Positions 47,318 to 56,551 of a stretch of DNA of 64,000 nt are shown here, one piece after another. Location of the stretch: assembly GCF_020567705.1 (NCBI RefSeq), contig NZ_JAJDJU010000011.1, positions 1-64,000 on the forward strand, given 5' to 3'. Below the pieces are notes generated by a model that searched no databases, was not told the DNA's origin, and worked only from the letters and a program-made list of their open reading frames with translations. The DNA comes from Acidocella sp. KAb 2-4 (GTDB lineage Bacteria; Pseudomonadota; Alphaproteobacteria; Acetobacterales; Acetobacteraceae). How positions within the stretch are numbered: position 1 is the first letter of the stretch; every line of letters begins with the position of its first letter. The translations under genes and the position numbers were made by a program.

Positions 47318-47355
47318 AAAAACAAAACCGGCGGCCCCCATATGGGCACCGCCGG
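47318..47355 (-). terminator. Intrinsic terminator of pal
   Basis: CCGGCGG (47328-47334) pairs with CCGCCGG (47349-47355) with an inner partly paired GC segment. On minus it is followed by TTTTGTTTTT. It separates pal from cpoB, so cpoB is read through or has its own promoter. Confidence 0.8.
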
Positions 47356-47401
47356 CGGTAATTTTCACGCGCTCCGGCTTACGCCGGAAGGCGGCTGAAG
47401 A

Positions 47402-47899
47402 TTACTTGCAGTTCTGCGGGTTGAAGCCAACCACGGAGGTGATGGCGTTACGGTTCTGCTGGTAGGAAGCCTCGTCGTTACCAGCGGCAACCGGGCAGTC
47501 CTTACCATAGGAGATGGTCTGGATGCGGGAAGCGGCCACGCCCTGGGCGACCAGGTCGTCGCGGGCATGGTCGGCACGGCGCTTGGCCAGAGCCAGGTTG
47601 TAGGTCTCGGTGCCGCGCTCGTCGGCGTTACCCGCCACCAGCACGTTCACGGAGGGGTACTTCTGCAGCCAAGCGGCCTGCTTGCCCAGCGTGGCCTGGG
47701 CATCGCTGCTCAGGTTGGACTTGTCGAACGCGAAGAACACGCGATCGCCAACGTTGGCGACCAGGTCCTGCTCGCTGCCGGGAGCCGGCCCAGTAGCCTC
47801 GGCGCCAGTGCCGCCGGTCGCGGCAGTGTTGGCGTTATTGGAGGAGCAGGCTGCCAGCAGGGCGAGGCCGGCGAAAGCGCCCAGAGCTTTGAGTTTCAT
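47402..47899 (-). CDS. pal: Peptidoglycan-associated lipoprotein
   Basis: A 165-residue outer-membrane lipoprotein of the Tol-Pal complex. The lipobox LAAC puts the acylated Cys at 18. A flexible Asn/Thr/Gly linker precedes the OmpA-like domain, with the peptidoglycan-binding block NADERGTETYNLALAKRRA at ~91-109. tolB normally lies directly upstream; here the upstream region is an intergenic gap and then divergent pheS. Confidence 0.97.
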   Translation of the reverse strand: MKLKALGAFAGLALLAACSSNNANTAATGGTGAEATGPAPGSEQDLVANVGDRVFFAFDKSNLSSDAQATLGKQAAWLQKYPSVNVLVAGNADERGTETYNLALAKRRADHARDDLVAQGVAASRIQTISYGKDCPVAAGNDEASYQQNRNAITSVVGFNPQNCK

Positions 47900-47991
47900 G
47901 AGATTAACCTATCCCTGTCCGAAGAGGAAATACGAGCGATTTAGTCGAGTGATGAGGCCGCGCAGCCGGTTTGGTTGCGCTCACCGCATCG

Positions 47992-48021
47992 GCCATACTC
48001 TTCTCCGGCGCCAAGGGTCAA
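47992..48021 (-). promoter_or_regulatory. Candidate pal promoter
   Basis: On the minus strand a TTGACC (48021-48016) is followed after 18 bases by TATGGC (47997-47992), about 93 bases before the pal ATG. The -35 is good, the -10 only fair. Confidence 0.3.
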
Positions 48022-48026
48022 GCGGG

Positions 48027-48086
48027 ATGATCATGCATTTTCAACGTGTTCATGCGCTTTTCCTGCAAAGCCGAATTTTCTGGTAG
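48027..48086 (+). other. Possible Phe-containing leader peptide of pheST
   Basis: A 19-codon open frame (MIMHFQRVHALFLQSRIFW, then TAG) begins 185 bases before pheS. Three of its 19 residues are Phe, one near the end. E. coli pheST is preceded by the attenuator peptide PheM, so the position is suggestive. The Shine-Dalgarno (GCGGG) is weak, and no hairpin with a U-tract follows. It may be chance. Confidence 0.25.
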
Positions 48087-48211
48087 GCTGTTGAGATTAT
48101 GTAACACCTTACGAAGCTGTAGGGGGGCGCTACTGCGCCGCCAAGGCCGCGCCCAGGCGCTTGACATTTGCCCCGCGCCGCTGTCTGCCCTGAGCGCGGA
48201 AACTGGGATGA

Positions 48212-49285
48212 ATGCAGATGTTAGGCGATGATTTGAAGAGTTTGCTGGATGGCGCGCTGCGCGAGATCGGCACCGCCGACGCCGAGGGACTCGAGGCCCT
48301 GCGCGTCTCCCTGCTGGGCAAAAACGGCTCCGTGACAACTCTGTTAAAATCGCTCGGCGGCATGGATCCCGAGGCCCGGAAGGCCGCCGGCACCCAGATT
48401 AACCTGCTGAAAACGCAGATCACCGACGCGATTTCCGCGCGCCGCGCGACGCTCGACGAAGCCGCCCTGGCCGCCAGACTCGCCGCCGAACGCATCGACG
48501 TGACGCAGCCCCCGCGCCCGGAGCCGCAAGGCGCGATCCACCCGCTCAGCCGCACGACCGAGGAGATCGCCGCGATTTTCGGCGCCATGGGCTTCGCCAT
48601 CAAGGACGGGCCGGATATCGAGAGCGACTGGAACAATTTCTCCGCCCTCAACATCCCCGCGCATCACCCGGCGCGGGCGATGATGGACACGTTTTACCTA
48701 ACCGCCCAGCCGAACGAACGCCCGGCCGTGCTGCGCACCCATACCTCGCCGGTGCAGATCCGCACGATGCTGAACGAGCGCCCGCCGATCCGCATCATCG
48801 TGCCCGGCCGCACCTTCCGCGCCGATCATGACGCCACACACAGCCCGATGTTCCACCAATGCGAGGGGCTGGTGATCGAGGAGGGCATCACGCTTGCCCA
48901 TCTCAAGGGCTGTCTGTCGGACTTCCTATCGGCTTTCTTCGGTGTGCCGAACCTGCCGGTGCGCCTGCGCGCCTCTTATTTCCCCTTCACCGAGCCCTCG
49001 ATGGAGGTGGATATCGGCTGGAGCCGGAAGACCGGCGAGATCGGCGGCGGCACGGATTGGCTGGAGATCGGCGGCTCCGGCATGGTGCACCCCAACGTGC
49101 TCGCCAATTGCGGCATCGACCCGCGCAAATATCAGGGCTTCGCCTTTGGCGTCGGGCTGGAGCGCATCACCATGCTCAAGCACGGCATCAATGATCTGCG
49201 CTTGTTTTATGAAAGCGATGTGCGCTGGCTGCGCCATTACGGTTTCTCTCCGCTCACCCCCGCCAGCCTGCATGAGGGGATTTAA
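48212..49285 (+). CDS. pheS: Phenylalanine-tRNA ligase alpha subunit
   Basis: A 357-residue catalytic class II synthetase subunit. A coiled-coil N-terminus (~1-95) is followed by the catalytic core with MGFAIKDGPDIESDWNNFSALN, HPARAMMDTFYL, GRTFRADHDATHSPMFHQCEGL (motif 2) and GFAFGVGLERITMLKHGI (motif 3). ATG 48212 has GGGAT upstream, with a second ATG at 48218. pheT follows after 3 bases. Confidence 0.97.
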   Translation: MQMLGDDLKSLLDGALREIGTADAEGLEALRVSLLGKNGSVTTLLKSLGGMDPEARKAAGTQINLLKTQITDAISARRATLDEAALAARLAAERIDVTQPPRPEPQGAIHPLSRTTEEIAAIFGAMGFAIKDGPDIESDWNNFSALNIPAHHPARAMMDTFYLTAQPNERPAVLRTHTSPVQIRTMLNERPPIRIIVPGRTFRADHDATHSPMFHQCEGLVIEEGITLAHLKGCLSDFLSAFFGVPNLPVRLRASYFPFTEPSMEVDIGWSRKTGEIGGGTDWLEIGGSGMVHPNVLANCGIDPRKYQGFAFGVGLERITMLKHGINDLRLFYESDVRWLRHYGFSPLTPASLHEGI

Positions 49286-49288
49286 GGC

Positions 49289-51745
49289 ATGAAATTTTCT
49301 CTTTCCTGGTTGAAGACCTGGCTCGATACCGACGCCTCTCTCGACGAGATCACCACCGCGCTTTCGGCCATCGGGCTGGAGGTGGAAGGGGTGGAGAACA
49401 AGGCGGAGACGCTGAAACCCTTCGTGATCGCCGAGATCGTGGAGGCCGTGCCGCACCCGAACGCCGACAAGCTGCGCGTCTGCCGCGTGAATGCGGGCGG
49501 GGATGAGCGCAGCATCGTCTGCGGCGCGCCGAATGCCCGCACCGGACTGAAAGTGGTGATGGCCCCGCCGGGCGCCTATGTGCCGGGCAGCGGCATCACC
49601 ATCAAGGTGGGCGAGATCCGCGGCCAGAAATCCGAGGGCATGCTGACCAGCTACCGCGAGCTGGGGCTGGAGGGCGATGCCGACGGCATTATCGAACTTC
49701 CCGCCGACGCCCCGGTGGGCGCGCATTTCGCGCAATGGGCCGGGCTGGATGAGCCGGTGATCGAGATCGCCATCACCCCCAACCGGGGCGACGCGCTGGC
49801 CGTGCGCGGCATCGCGCGCGACCTCGCCGCCGCCGGGCTGGGGCGGCTGAAACCATTCACCGCGCCCGCGATCCAGGCCGAGGGCGCCTCCGCCATCGTC
49901 TGGAAAAACGAGTTCCCCGAGGCCTGTCCCTGGGTCCTGGGCCGCACCGTGCGCGGCGTGAAAAACGGCCCCAGCCCCGCTTGGCTGCAGCAACGGCTGG
50001 AATCCATCGGGTTGCGCCCGATCAACACCCTGGTCGATATCACCAATTTCTTCACCTACGACCTTGGCCGACCTCTGCATGTATTTGATATTAAAAAACT
50101 TTCTAGCAACACCCTGACCCTGCGGCGCGGCCAGGAGGGCGATGTGTTCCCCGGCCTGCACGGCAAGGAGATCCGCCCCGGCGCCGAGGATTGCGTGATC
50201 GCCGACGCCGCGGGGGCGCAATCCCTCGCCGGGATCACCGGCGGCGAGGGCACGGGCTGCGACGATGCCACCACCGAGGTGTTCATCGAATGCGCGCTGT
50301 TCGACCGCGTGAAGATCGCGCAGACCGGCCAGCGCAGCGGCATCTTCTCCGATGCCCGCCAGCGCTTCGAGCGCGGTATCGACAGCCAAGCCCTGCCTGA
50401 GTTCCTCGACGCCGCCACCGCGATGGTGCTGCAACTCTGCGGCGGCACCGCCAGCGGCGTGACCGAGGCGGGCGCGCGGCCGGAATGGACCCGCGAGGCC
50501 AGGCTGCGCTTTGAGCGCATCCGCAGCTTCGGCGGCTCGGAGATCACGGCCAGCGAGGCGGTGTCGTCGCTGGAGCGGCTGGGCTTCGCCGTGCAGGCGC
50601 AGGACGAGCATTCCGTGACCGTGGCGGTGCCGAGCTGGCGCAACGACGTGGCGCAGCCCCAGGCGCTGGACCAGGCGCCCGACCTGCCCGGCGCGCAAGC
50701 CGCGGCCGAGGGCGCGGCCGAGATCGAGCCGGAGGTGGATCTGATCGAGGAGGTGCTGCGCCTGAAAGGGCTGGACGCCATCCCCGCCCTCTCCCTGCCC
50801 AACGCGGCGGTTGTCCCCGCGCCCATCCTCACTGCCAAACAGGCGCGCACGGCGCTGGCTCGGCGCGTATTGGCGGCGCGCGGGATGCTGGATTGCGTGA
50901 CATTCTCCTTCACCGACGACGCCGCCTGCGCGCTGTTTGGCGATACGCCGGAGAGCCTGCGTCTGGCCAACCCGATCGCGGCTGACCTGAACCAGATGCG
51001 CCCCACCCCGCTGGTCACGCTCTGCCAAGCCGGGGCGCGCAATGTGGCGCGCGGCTTTGGCGCGTTCGGGCTGTTCGAGATCGGCCCAGCCTATGCCGCC
51101 GACCGCTCCCAGGCCCTGGTGGCGGCCGGGCTGCGCGTGGGCGAGACCCCGCTCTCAGCCCTCGCCCCCGCCCGGCGCTATGACGCGCTGGACGCCAAGG
51201 CCGACGCCCTGGCCGTGCTGGCCGCGCTCGGCGTGCCGCTGGACGCGGTGACCACCAGCGCGGGCGGGCCGGATTATTACCACCCCGGCCAGTCGGGCGC
51301 GCTGATGCAGGGGCCGAAGACCGTGCTGGCCCGCTTCGGCACGCTGCACCCCAGCCTGTGCGCCAAGCTCGACCTGCCGCTGGGCAGCGTGGCGTTCGAG
51401 ATTTTGCTCGACGCCATTCCCGAGCCGAAGAAGCGCAAGAAAGCCGCCCCCGCCCTGCCGCCCTTCCAGCCGCTGCGGCGCGACTTCGCCTTCCTGGTGC
51501 CCGAGACCACCCCGGCCGAGACCGTGCTGCGCGCCGCCAAGGGCGCCGAGCGCAACCTCATCTCCGGTGTGGCGCTGTTCGACCGCTACCAGGGCAAGGG
51601 CGTGCCGGAGGGCATGGTGTCGCTGGCGATCGCGGTGACGCTGCAACCGGCGGAGAAGAGCCTGACCGATGCCGAGATTGAGGCCGTCTGCGCCAAAATC
51701 GTGGCCGAGGTGGGCAAGAAGGCGGGTGGCACGCTGCGCGGTTAA
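49289..51745 (+). CDS. pheT: Phenylalanine-tRNA ligase beta subunit
   Basis: An 818-residue subunit with an N-terminal EMAP/tRNA-binding domain (~39-150, VEAVPHPNADKLRVCRV), B3/B4 editing region (~215-385), B5 domain, synthetase-like domain and a C-terminal anticodon-binding ferredoxin-like domain (FQPLRRDFAFLVPETTPAETV onward). An Ala/Glu/Pro-rich insertion around residues 455-485 interrupts the B5-core boundary. It is translated with pheS to form the alpha2-beta2 enzyme. Confidence 0.97.
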   Translation: MKFSLSWLKTWLDTDASLDEITTALSAIGLEVEGVENKAETLKPFVIAEIVEAVPHPNADKLRVCRVNAGGDERSIVCGAPNARTGLKVVMAPPGAYVPGSGITIKVGEIRGQKSEGMLTSYRELGLEGDADGIIELPADAPVGAHFAQWAGLDEPVIEIAITPNRGDALAVRGIARDLAAAGLGRLKPFTAPAIQAEGASAIVWKNEFPEACPWVLGRTVRGVKNGPSPAWLQQRLESIGLRPINTLVDITNFFTYDLGRPLHVFDIKKLSSNTLTLRRGQEGDVFPGLHGKEIRPGAEDCVIADAAGAQSLAGITGGEGTGCDDATTEVFIECALFDRVKIAQTGQRSGIFSDARQRFERGIDSQALPEFLDAATAMVLQLCGGTASGVTEAGARPEWTREARLRFERIRSFGGSEITASEAVSSLERLGFAVQAQDEHSVTVAVPSWRNDVAQPQALDQAPDLPGAQAAAEGAAEIEPEVDLIEEVLRLKGLDAIPALSLPNAAVVPAPILTAKQARTALARRVLAARGMLDCVTFSFTDDAACALFGDTPESLRLANPIAADLNQMRPTPLVTLCQAGARNVARGFGAFGLFEIGPAYAADRSQALVAAGLRVGETPLSALAPARRYDALDAKADALAVLAALGVPLDAVTTSAGGPDYYHPGQSGALMQGPKTVLARFGTLHPSLCAKLDLPLGSVAFEILLDAIPEPKKRKKAAPALPPFQPLRRDFAFLVPETTPAETVLRAAKGAERNLISGVALFDRYQGKGVPEGMVSLAIAVTLQPAEKSLTDAEIEAVCAKIVAEVGKKAGGTLRG

Positions 51746-51948
51746 CCCCGCGCGCCCCGCAACGCGAACACACGCAGCGCCGAGGCCAAGGGCTGGCCCT
51801 CGGCGCGCGCGGCATCCAGCCGGGTGACCAGGCCCGAGAGCGCCACGCCCTCGCGCCCGGCGATCTCTTCCAACACCGCCCAGAACTCCGGCTCCAGCGC
51901 CACCGAGGTGCGATGGCCGGAGAGCGCGAAACTACGTTTCTCCAGCAT
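51742..51948 (-). CDS. Small ribbon-helix-helix domain protein
   Basis: A 68-residue protein of the RHH_4 type, common beside housekeeping genes in alphaproteobacteria. The opening EKRSFALSGHRTSVALEPEFW gives the beta strand, followed by two helices (AVLEEIAGREGVALSGLVTRLD). It is a likely DNA-binding dimer, though no target is known. The ATG at 51948 overlaps the hpnN end by 17 bases. The gene is convergent with pheT, overlapping its last 4 bases. Confidence 0.8.
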   Translation of the reverse strand: MLEKRSFALSGHRTSVALEPEFWAVLEEIAGREGVALSGLVTRLDAARAEGQPLASALRVFALRGARG

Positions 51949-54526
51949 TTTCGCCGGCGTCTTCCTCAAGCACATAGAGCATCGCGGGCAGGAACACGAA
52001 GGTCGCGATCAGCACCGCCAGCAGGCTGAGCAGCAGCAATTCGCCCATGCTGGCCGTGCCGCGGTCGCCCGAGAAGGCGAGCGAGCCAAACGCCGTGCCG
52101 GTAGTGAGCGCCGAGAACAGGACCGCATGCGCGGTGGAGGAGTTCAGGAACCGGCGTATTCCGGCGCGGAAATTCATCACGAAATACACGTTGAACGACA
52201 CGCCCACGCCCTGCAGCAGCGGCAGCGCGATGATGTTGGCGTAGTTGATGTGCAGCCCCGCGACCCAGGCGAAGAGCGCGGTGAGCAGCGCCGAGAGCGC
52301 CAGCGTGGCCAGCACCAGCGCGGTGTCACGGATATTGCGGAAGACGACGATCAGGATGAAGGCGATCGCGGCGAAGGCCAGCAGCGCGGCGGTGCGGAAG
52401 GCGCCAAGGATCGTCGCCGCCGTGGCCATGGTCGAGATCGCCGGACCGCCCGCGTTGGGGGCGATGGCCTGCACGGCCTTGACGAAGCGTTTGAGCCCCT
52501 TGGTCGTCTGCGCCGCCGCCGAGGGCAGCGCCTCCACCCGCACGCGCCCATCGGGCAGAAACCAGTCGCGGGCGATCTCGGGCGGCAGGGTCCGCTCCGT
52601 GATCGGTTGCGCGCTCAGGCTCTGGCCAAGGCGCGTCAGCTCCAGCGGCAGGAAACGGGTCAGCGCCGCGTTCATCGCCATCACCCGCGCATCGCTGGCG
52701 CCCTGAAGCTCGCCCAGCGCCGCGGCGATGCCGAGCAGCGGCGAGTCCTTGGGCAGCTTGGCGGCCACACCCATGATTGCATCATGCGTTTTGGCGGCGG
52801 CGGCGCGGATGTCATCGGCGGTGACCGCCTGGGGCGGGCTGGCGGCGGCGAGCAGCGTGGGCGCCAGGATCGTCTGAGCCTGGGCCAGCATGGCCAGTTT
52901 CGCGTCCTGGTCCTCGGGCACGAAGGTGCCGCCCGAGAGTACCTGCGCCACCTCGGGCAGCGCCCCCAGCCTCTTCGCCAGCGCCCGCGCCGCGTCGAGA
53001 TTCGGGGCCAGCGCGTCGGCGTAGAACGGGTTGGTCGCCGGGTCGGCCAGCAGGCGGTGAATGGTCCGCATGCTCTCGGTGTTCGGGTCCTTGGTGTCGA
53101 GCGGGTTGGCGTCGAAGCCAACCAGGGGAATCGCGAAGCCGCCCGCCAGCCCGGCCAGCAGGCACAGCGCCACCACCACGCGCCGGCGCTGGAGGAGAAT
53201 TTGGTCCATCACCGCGCCGCCGGGCAGCCAGACCGAGGCCGGCTCGGCAGGCGGACGCAGCAGGCGCAGCAAGGCCGGCAAGAAGGTGATGGTGCAGAAG
53301 AAGGCGATGAACATGCCCGCCCCGGCGATCTCGCCCAGCTCCGCCACCCCAACGAAATCGGTGGGCGCAAAGGCGAAGAAGCCGCAGGCCGTGGCCGCCG
53401 CGGCGAGCGCGATCTGCGCCCCGGCCTGGCGCGCGGTCTCGGGCACGGCGATGTCCGGGTCCGGCGTGTTGTGCCGGATGTCACGCAGGCGCACGCAGTA
53501 TTGGATGCCGAAATCCACCGCGAGGCCGATGAACAAGATGGCGAAGGCCACCGAGATCAGGTTCATCACCCGCACGAACACGGCGGCGAAGCTGATGGTG
53601 AGTACCAGCCCGAGCAGCAGGGTGAGCAGCACCGGCACGATCAGCTTCCATTGCCGCAGGGCGAGGTAGAGCCATAACGTGATCAGCGCCACCGAGATGA
53701 TACCGCCCAGCAGCATACCCTTCGTGAGCGAGGCGAATTGCTCATCCGAGAGCGGGATCTGCCCCGTGTAATCCACCGTCGCGCGCCCGGCTTTCACGTC
53801 CGGCAGGCTAGAGGCGATCTTGACCAGCGCCGCGGTGGCCACGCCGCCCGGCTGCAGGCTGCCCTGGTCGAGCCGGGGATGCGCGAGCACAAACTCGGCG
53901 TCACTCTGGGCGGGCGTGCCATGCATGATAAGCGCCTGCCAGGAGAGCGGGACGGGCTGCCCGGCGGCGGCGGCTTGCAGGTTGCGCTCCACCCCGGCCA
54001 AGGCGCCATTATAGGGCGAGATATCGGTACCCGCCTGCACGCCCTGGGCGATCAGCCCCAGCCCGGTGAACAGGCCGCGCGCCGACGGATCAGCCGCCAG
54101 CTGGCCCAGAAAGGGCTGCGCCGAAACGATGGCGCCAAGCAGCGAGGCGAGATCAGGCGTGGGCAGCAGCAGCAAGCCCTCGCGAGCGAAGAAATCAGAG
54201 CCGCCAGGATAGCTCGAATCGATGAAATTCGTCTTGTCGGCGTTGAGCGCCGCGTTCAGCGCGGCGGCGGTCTCGGTCGCCTCCTCCGGCGTCTTGGCCC
54301 GCACCACGGCCACGATCAGCTTGTCGAATTGCGGGAAGTTCTTGGCCTCCTCGATATCGGCCTGCCGCCAGGGCAGCGACCGCGCGAAGAGATTATCGGT
54401 GTCGGTGTCGAGGCCCAGATGCGTGGCGCTATACCACCCGCCCAGCCCGGCCAGCAGCAGATAGCCCAGCACCACCAGCAGGGCATGGCGTCTGACCGCA
54501 CTCACGGTGGCGACGATCAATTGCAA
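51932..54526 (-). CDS. hpnN: Hopanoid transporter HpnN (RND superfamily)
   Basis: An 864-residue MMPL/RND protein that moves hopanoids from inner to outer membrane. It opens with a helix and the diagnostic HLGLDTDTDNLFARSLPWRQ. Two large periplasmic loops (~45-270 and ~500-700) alternate with two six-helix bundles, the first with the Asp-rich GLAVDFGIQYCVR element. The start is a TTG at 54526 with GGGAGAAG 6 bases upstream. No other hpn gene is nearby, so the hopanoid synthesis cluster lies elsewhere. Confidence 0.93.
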   Translation of the reverse strand: MQLIVATVSAVRRHALLVVLGYLLLAGLGGWYSATHLGLDTDTDNLFARSLPWRQADIEEAKNFPQFDKLIVAVVRAKTPEEATETAAALNAALNADKTNFIDSSYPGGSDFFAREGLLLLPTPDLASLLGAIVSAQPFLGQLAADPSARGLFTGLGLIAQGVQAGTDISPYNGALAGVERNLQAAAAGQPVPLSWQALIMHGTPAQSDAEFVLAHPRLDQGSLQPGGVATAALVKIASSLPDVKAGRATVDYTGQIPLSDEQFASLTKGMLLGGIISVALITLWLYLALRQWKLIVPVLLTLLLGLVLTISFAAVFVRVMNLISVAFAILFIGLAVDFGIQYCVRLRDIRHNTPDPDIAVPETARQAGAQIALAAAATACGFFAFAPTDFVGVAELGEIAGAGMFIAFFCTITFLPALLRLLRPPAEPASVWLPGGAVMDQILLQRRRVVVALCLLAGLAGGFAIPLVGFDANPLDTKDPNTESMRTIHRLLADPATNPFYADALAPNLDAARALAKRLGALPEVAQVLSGGTFVPEDQDAKLAMLAQAQTILAPTLLAAASPPQAVTADDIRAAAAKTHDAIMGVAAKLPKDSPLLGIAAALGELQGASDARVMAMNAALTRFLPLELTRLGQSLSAQPITERTLPPEIARDWFLPDGRVRVEALPSAAAQTTKGLKRFVKAVQAIAPNAGGPAISTMATAATILGAFRTAALLAFAAIAFILIVVFRNIRDTALVLATLALSALLTALFAWVAGLHINYANIIALPLLQGVGVSFNVYFVMNFRAGIRRFLNSSTAHAVLFSALTTGTAFGSLAFSGDRGTASMGELLLLSLLAVLIATFVFLPAMLYVLEEDAGENAGET

Positions 54527-54569
54527 AACCGGCTTCTCCCTTTACGCCACTCGAGATGGGGGCTGGCGG

Positions 54570-54878
54570 CTAAAACGCCATGCCCGAGAGTACCAGCCGC
54601 CCATAGACATCGGCCAGCACCATCTGCAGCGCCTGCAGAAGCAGGATCGCGACCAGGGGCGAGATGTCGATATTGCCAAAGTAGGGCAGGATGCGACGAA
54701 TCGGCCGCAGCACCGGCTCGGTCAGGCGGTTGAGGAAATCCGCCACGGTGTAGACGATCTGGTTGCGCGGATTCGCCACGCCGAAAGCGATCAGCATGCT
54801 CATCACCGCGGCGGCGATGATGGCGAGGATCATCAGATGGATGAGTTCACCCGCCAGCCAGAAAATCGCGGAAATCAT
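54570..54878 (-). CDS. YggT family membrane protein
   Basis: A 102-residue protein with two hydrophobic segments (~6-34 and ~75-95) and the YggT core VADFLNRLTEPVLRPIRRILP between them. Members are linked to envelope integrity and osmotic growth, with no defined activity. It is followed by hpnN after 43 bases on the same strand. Confidence 0.9.
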   Translation of the reverse strand: MISAIFWLAGELIHLMILAIIAAAVMSMLIAFGVANPRNQIVYTVADFLNRLTEPVLRPIRRILPYFGNIDISPLVAILLLQALQMVLADVYGRLVLSGMAF

Positions 54879-55005
54879 GGTTTACCTCAAAAAAATGCGC
54901 GCCGCCCGTAAGTACCGGCGGAACATGGCGCTGGCAATGTTGACTTCTGGTTCGAGATGCGTCACATCGCGCCCCCACACGGACCATGAACCGGTGTTCA
55001 CGGCC

Positions 55006-55081
<76 letters not shown>

Positions 55082-55198
55082 GGTCCCCTTCCCTCTAAAA
55101 TCGCGGCGGTTTGTTTGGCGGCGGGTGATCTCCACTTGCGGCGCGAGCGCCATGGCGCGCAGAACAAAGCCGCCAAAGTCGAATTCACGGAACGCCCC

Positions 55199-56503
55199 AT
55201 GTCAGACCCCACCAGAGACGCCGCCTTCGCCCTGTTGCAGGCCGTGCTCACGCGCCACACGCCGCTGGACGCCGCGCTCGACGCCCTGCCCGCCATCGAG
55301 CCGCGCGACCGCGCCGCCGCGCACCGCCTGGCCGCCTGCGTGCTGCGCCATGCCGGCACGCTGGATGAGGTGCTCTCCCCCTTTCTGCGCCGCGAGCCGC
55401 CGCCCGCCGTGCGCAATATGCTGCGCCTGGGCGCGGCGGCGTTCCTGTTTCTGGAGACCCCGCCGCACGCCGCCGTGGGCACCGCCGTGGCGCTGGCGCG
55501 CAGCCACAAGCTGGAGCCCTTCGCCGGGCTGATCAACGCGGTGCTGCGCAAGGTGGTGGCGCAAGGCCCGGCTGTGCTGGACGAGCTGGACATGCCGCGC
55601 CTGGACACCCCGGCCTGGGCCTGGGCCGCCTGGGGCAAGGAGGCGCGGGTAATCGCCGGGGCGCACGCGCATGAGGCGCCGCTCGATGTCTCGGCCCTGC
55701 CCGGCTTCACGCCCGAGGGCGGCGAGGCGCTGCCCACCGGTTCCTACCGCTTCCCGGTCGGCACGCCGGTCATGACGCTTCCCGGCTTCGCGGAGGGCAA
55801 AATCTGGGTGCAGGACGCCGCCGCCACCCTGCCCGCGCGGCTGCTCGCCCCCCGCCCCGGCGAGCGCGTGCTCGACCTCTGTGCCGCGCCCGGCGGCAAG
55901 ACGGCGCAACTCGCCGCGCTGGGCGCGCGCGTTACCGCCGTGGAGCGCGACAAGAGCCGCATGGCGACGTTGAAGGGCAATCTCAGCCGCCTGAACCTCG
56001 CCGCCGAAACGGTGCTCGCCGACGCCACCAGATGGCGCCCGGAGGAACAATTCCCCGCCATCCTGCTCGACGCCCCGTGCAGCGCCACCGGCACCGTGCG
56101 CCGCCACCCGGAGCTGCTGCATCTGCGCAAGCCCATGGATTTCGCGACCGTGACCGCGCTACAGGACAAGCTGCTCGACGCCGCCGCCGAGATGCTCGCC
56201 CCCGGCGGGCGGCTGATCTACGCCGTGTGCTCGCTGCAACCCGAGGAAGGCGCGGCACGCGTCGACGCCGCCTGCGCCCGCCTCGGCCTGCGCCGCGCCG
56301 CGCTCACCCTGCCGGAGCTGCCCGAGGCTGTCACGCCCGAGGGCGATGTGCGCACACATCCCGGTCTATGGCCCGAAAAAGGCGGTATGGACGGGTTTTT
56401 CATCGCCCGGCTGATCAAGCCCTTCCCGCAGGGCGACAACGAATCGGTTGAATACGCCTCACCGCCCTGCATGCTGGGCGAACTGAGCGAGGATTTCCGT
56501 TAG
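55199..56503 (+). CDS. rsmB: RsmB-family rRNA (cytosine-C5) methyltransferase
   Basis: A 434-residue m5C methyltransferase, likely for 16S rRNA C967. A NusB-like N-terminal domain (~1-125) precedes the AdoMet domain with LCAAPGGKT at 227-235, LDAPCSATG (C294) and YAVCSLQPEE (C344, catalytic pair). The frame stays open back into the tRNA, but the ATG at 55199 gives the natural N-terminus. Its C-terminal ~20 residues are not conserved-looking. Confidence 0.93.
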   Translation: MSDPTRDAAFALLQAVLTRHTPLDAALDALPAIEPRDRAAAHRLAACVLRHAGTLDEVLSPFLRREPPPAVRNMLRLGAAAFLFLETPPHAAVGTAVALARSHKLEPFAGLINAVLRKVVAQGPAVLDELDMPRLDTPAWAWAAWGKEARVIAGAHAHEAPLDVSALPGFTPEGGEALPTGSYRFPVGTPVMTLPGFAEGKIWVQDAAATLPARLLAPRPGERVLDLCAAPGGKTAQLAALGARVTAVERDKSRMATLKGNLSRLNLAAETVLADATRWRPEEQFPAILLDAPCSATGTVRRHPELLHLRKPMDFATVTALQDKLLDAAAEMLAPGGRLIYAVCSLQPEEGAARVDAACARLGLRRAALTLPELPEAVTPEGDVRTHPGLWPEKGGMDGFFIARLIKPFPQGDNESVEYASPPCMLGELSEDFR

Positions 56504-56551
56504 TCCGGCTGCGCTTGTGGTCAACCCCCGGGCGAAGCTACAACACAAGGC

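Larger units (their letters stand above)
47900..48211. other. Divergent intergenic region between pal and pheS
   Basis: A 312-base gap. It holds a possible pal promoter on minus (TTGACC as reverse complement of 48016-48021, TATGGC as reverse complement of 47992-47997, 18-base spacer). On plus it holds a short open frame with three Phe codons (48027-48086), GC-rich inverted repeats around 48121-48160 and a TTGACA at 48161-48166. I see no RNA gene and no U-tract terminator. Confidence 0.6.

Noticed and set aside
48161-48189. TTGACA at 48161 as a pheS promoter
   Set aside because: At 17 bases the -10 would be TCTGCC, which is poor; kept only as a remark on the intergenic region.
48926-51028. 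A 700-residue open frame on the minus strand across pheS-pheT
   Set aside because: It is antisense to two well-recognised genes, its translation is Arg/Gly/Ala/His-rich with no motif, and such frames are expected in GC-rich DNA.
51824-53677. A 617-residue open frame on plus, antisense to hpnN
   Set aside because: Low-complexity Gln/Arg/His/Gly translation and no recognisable domain; hpnN on the other strand is clear.
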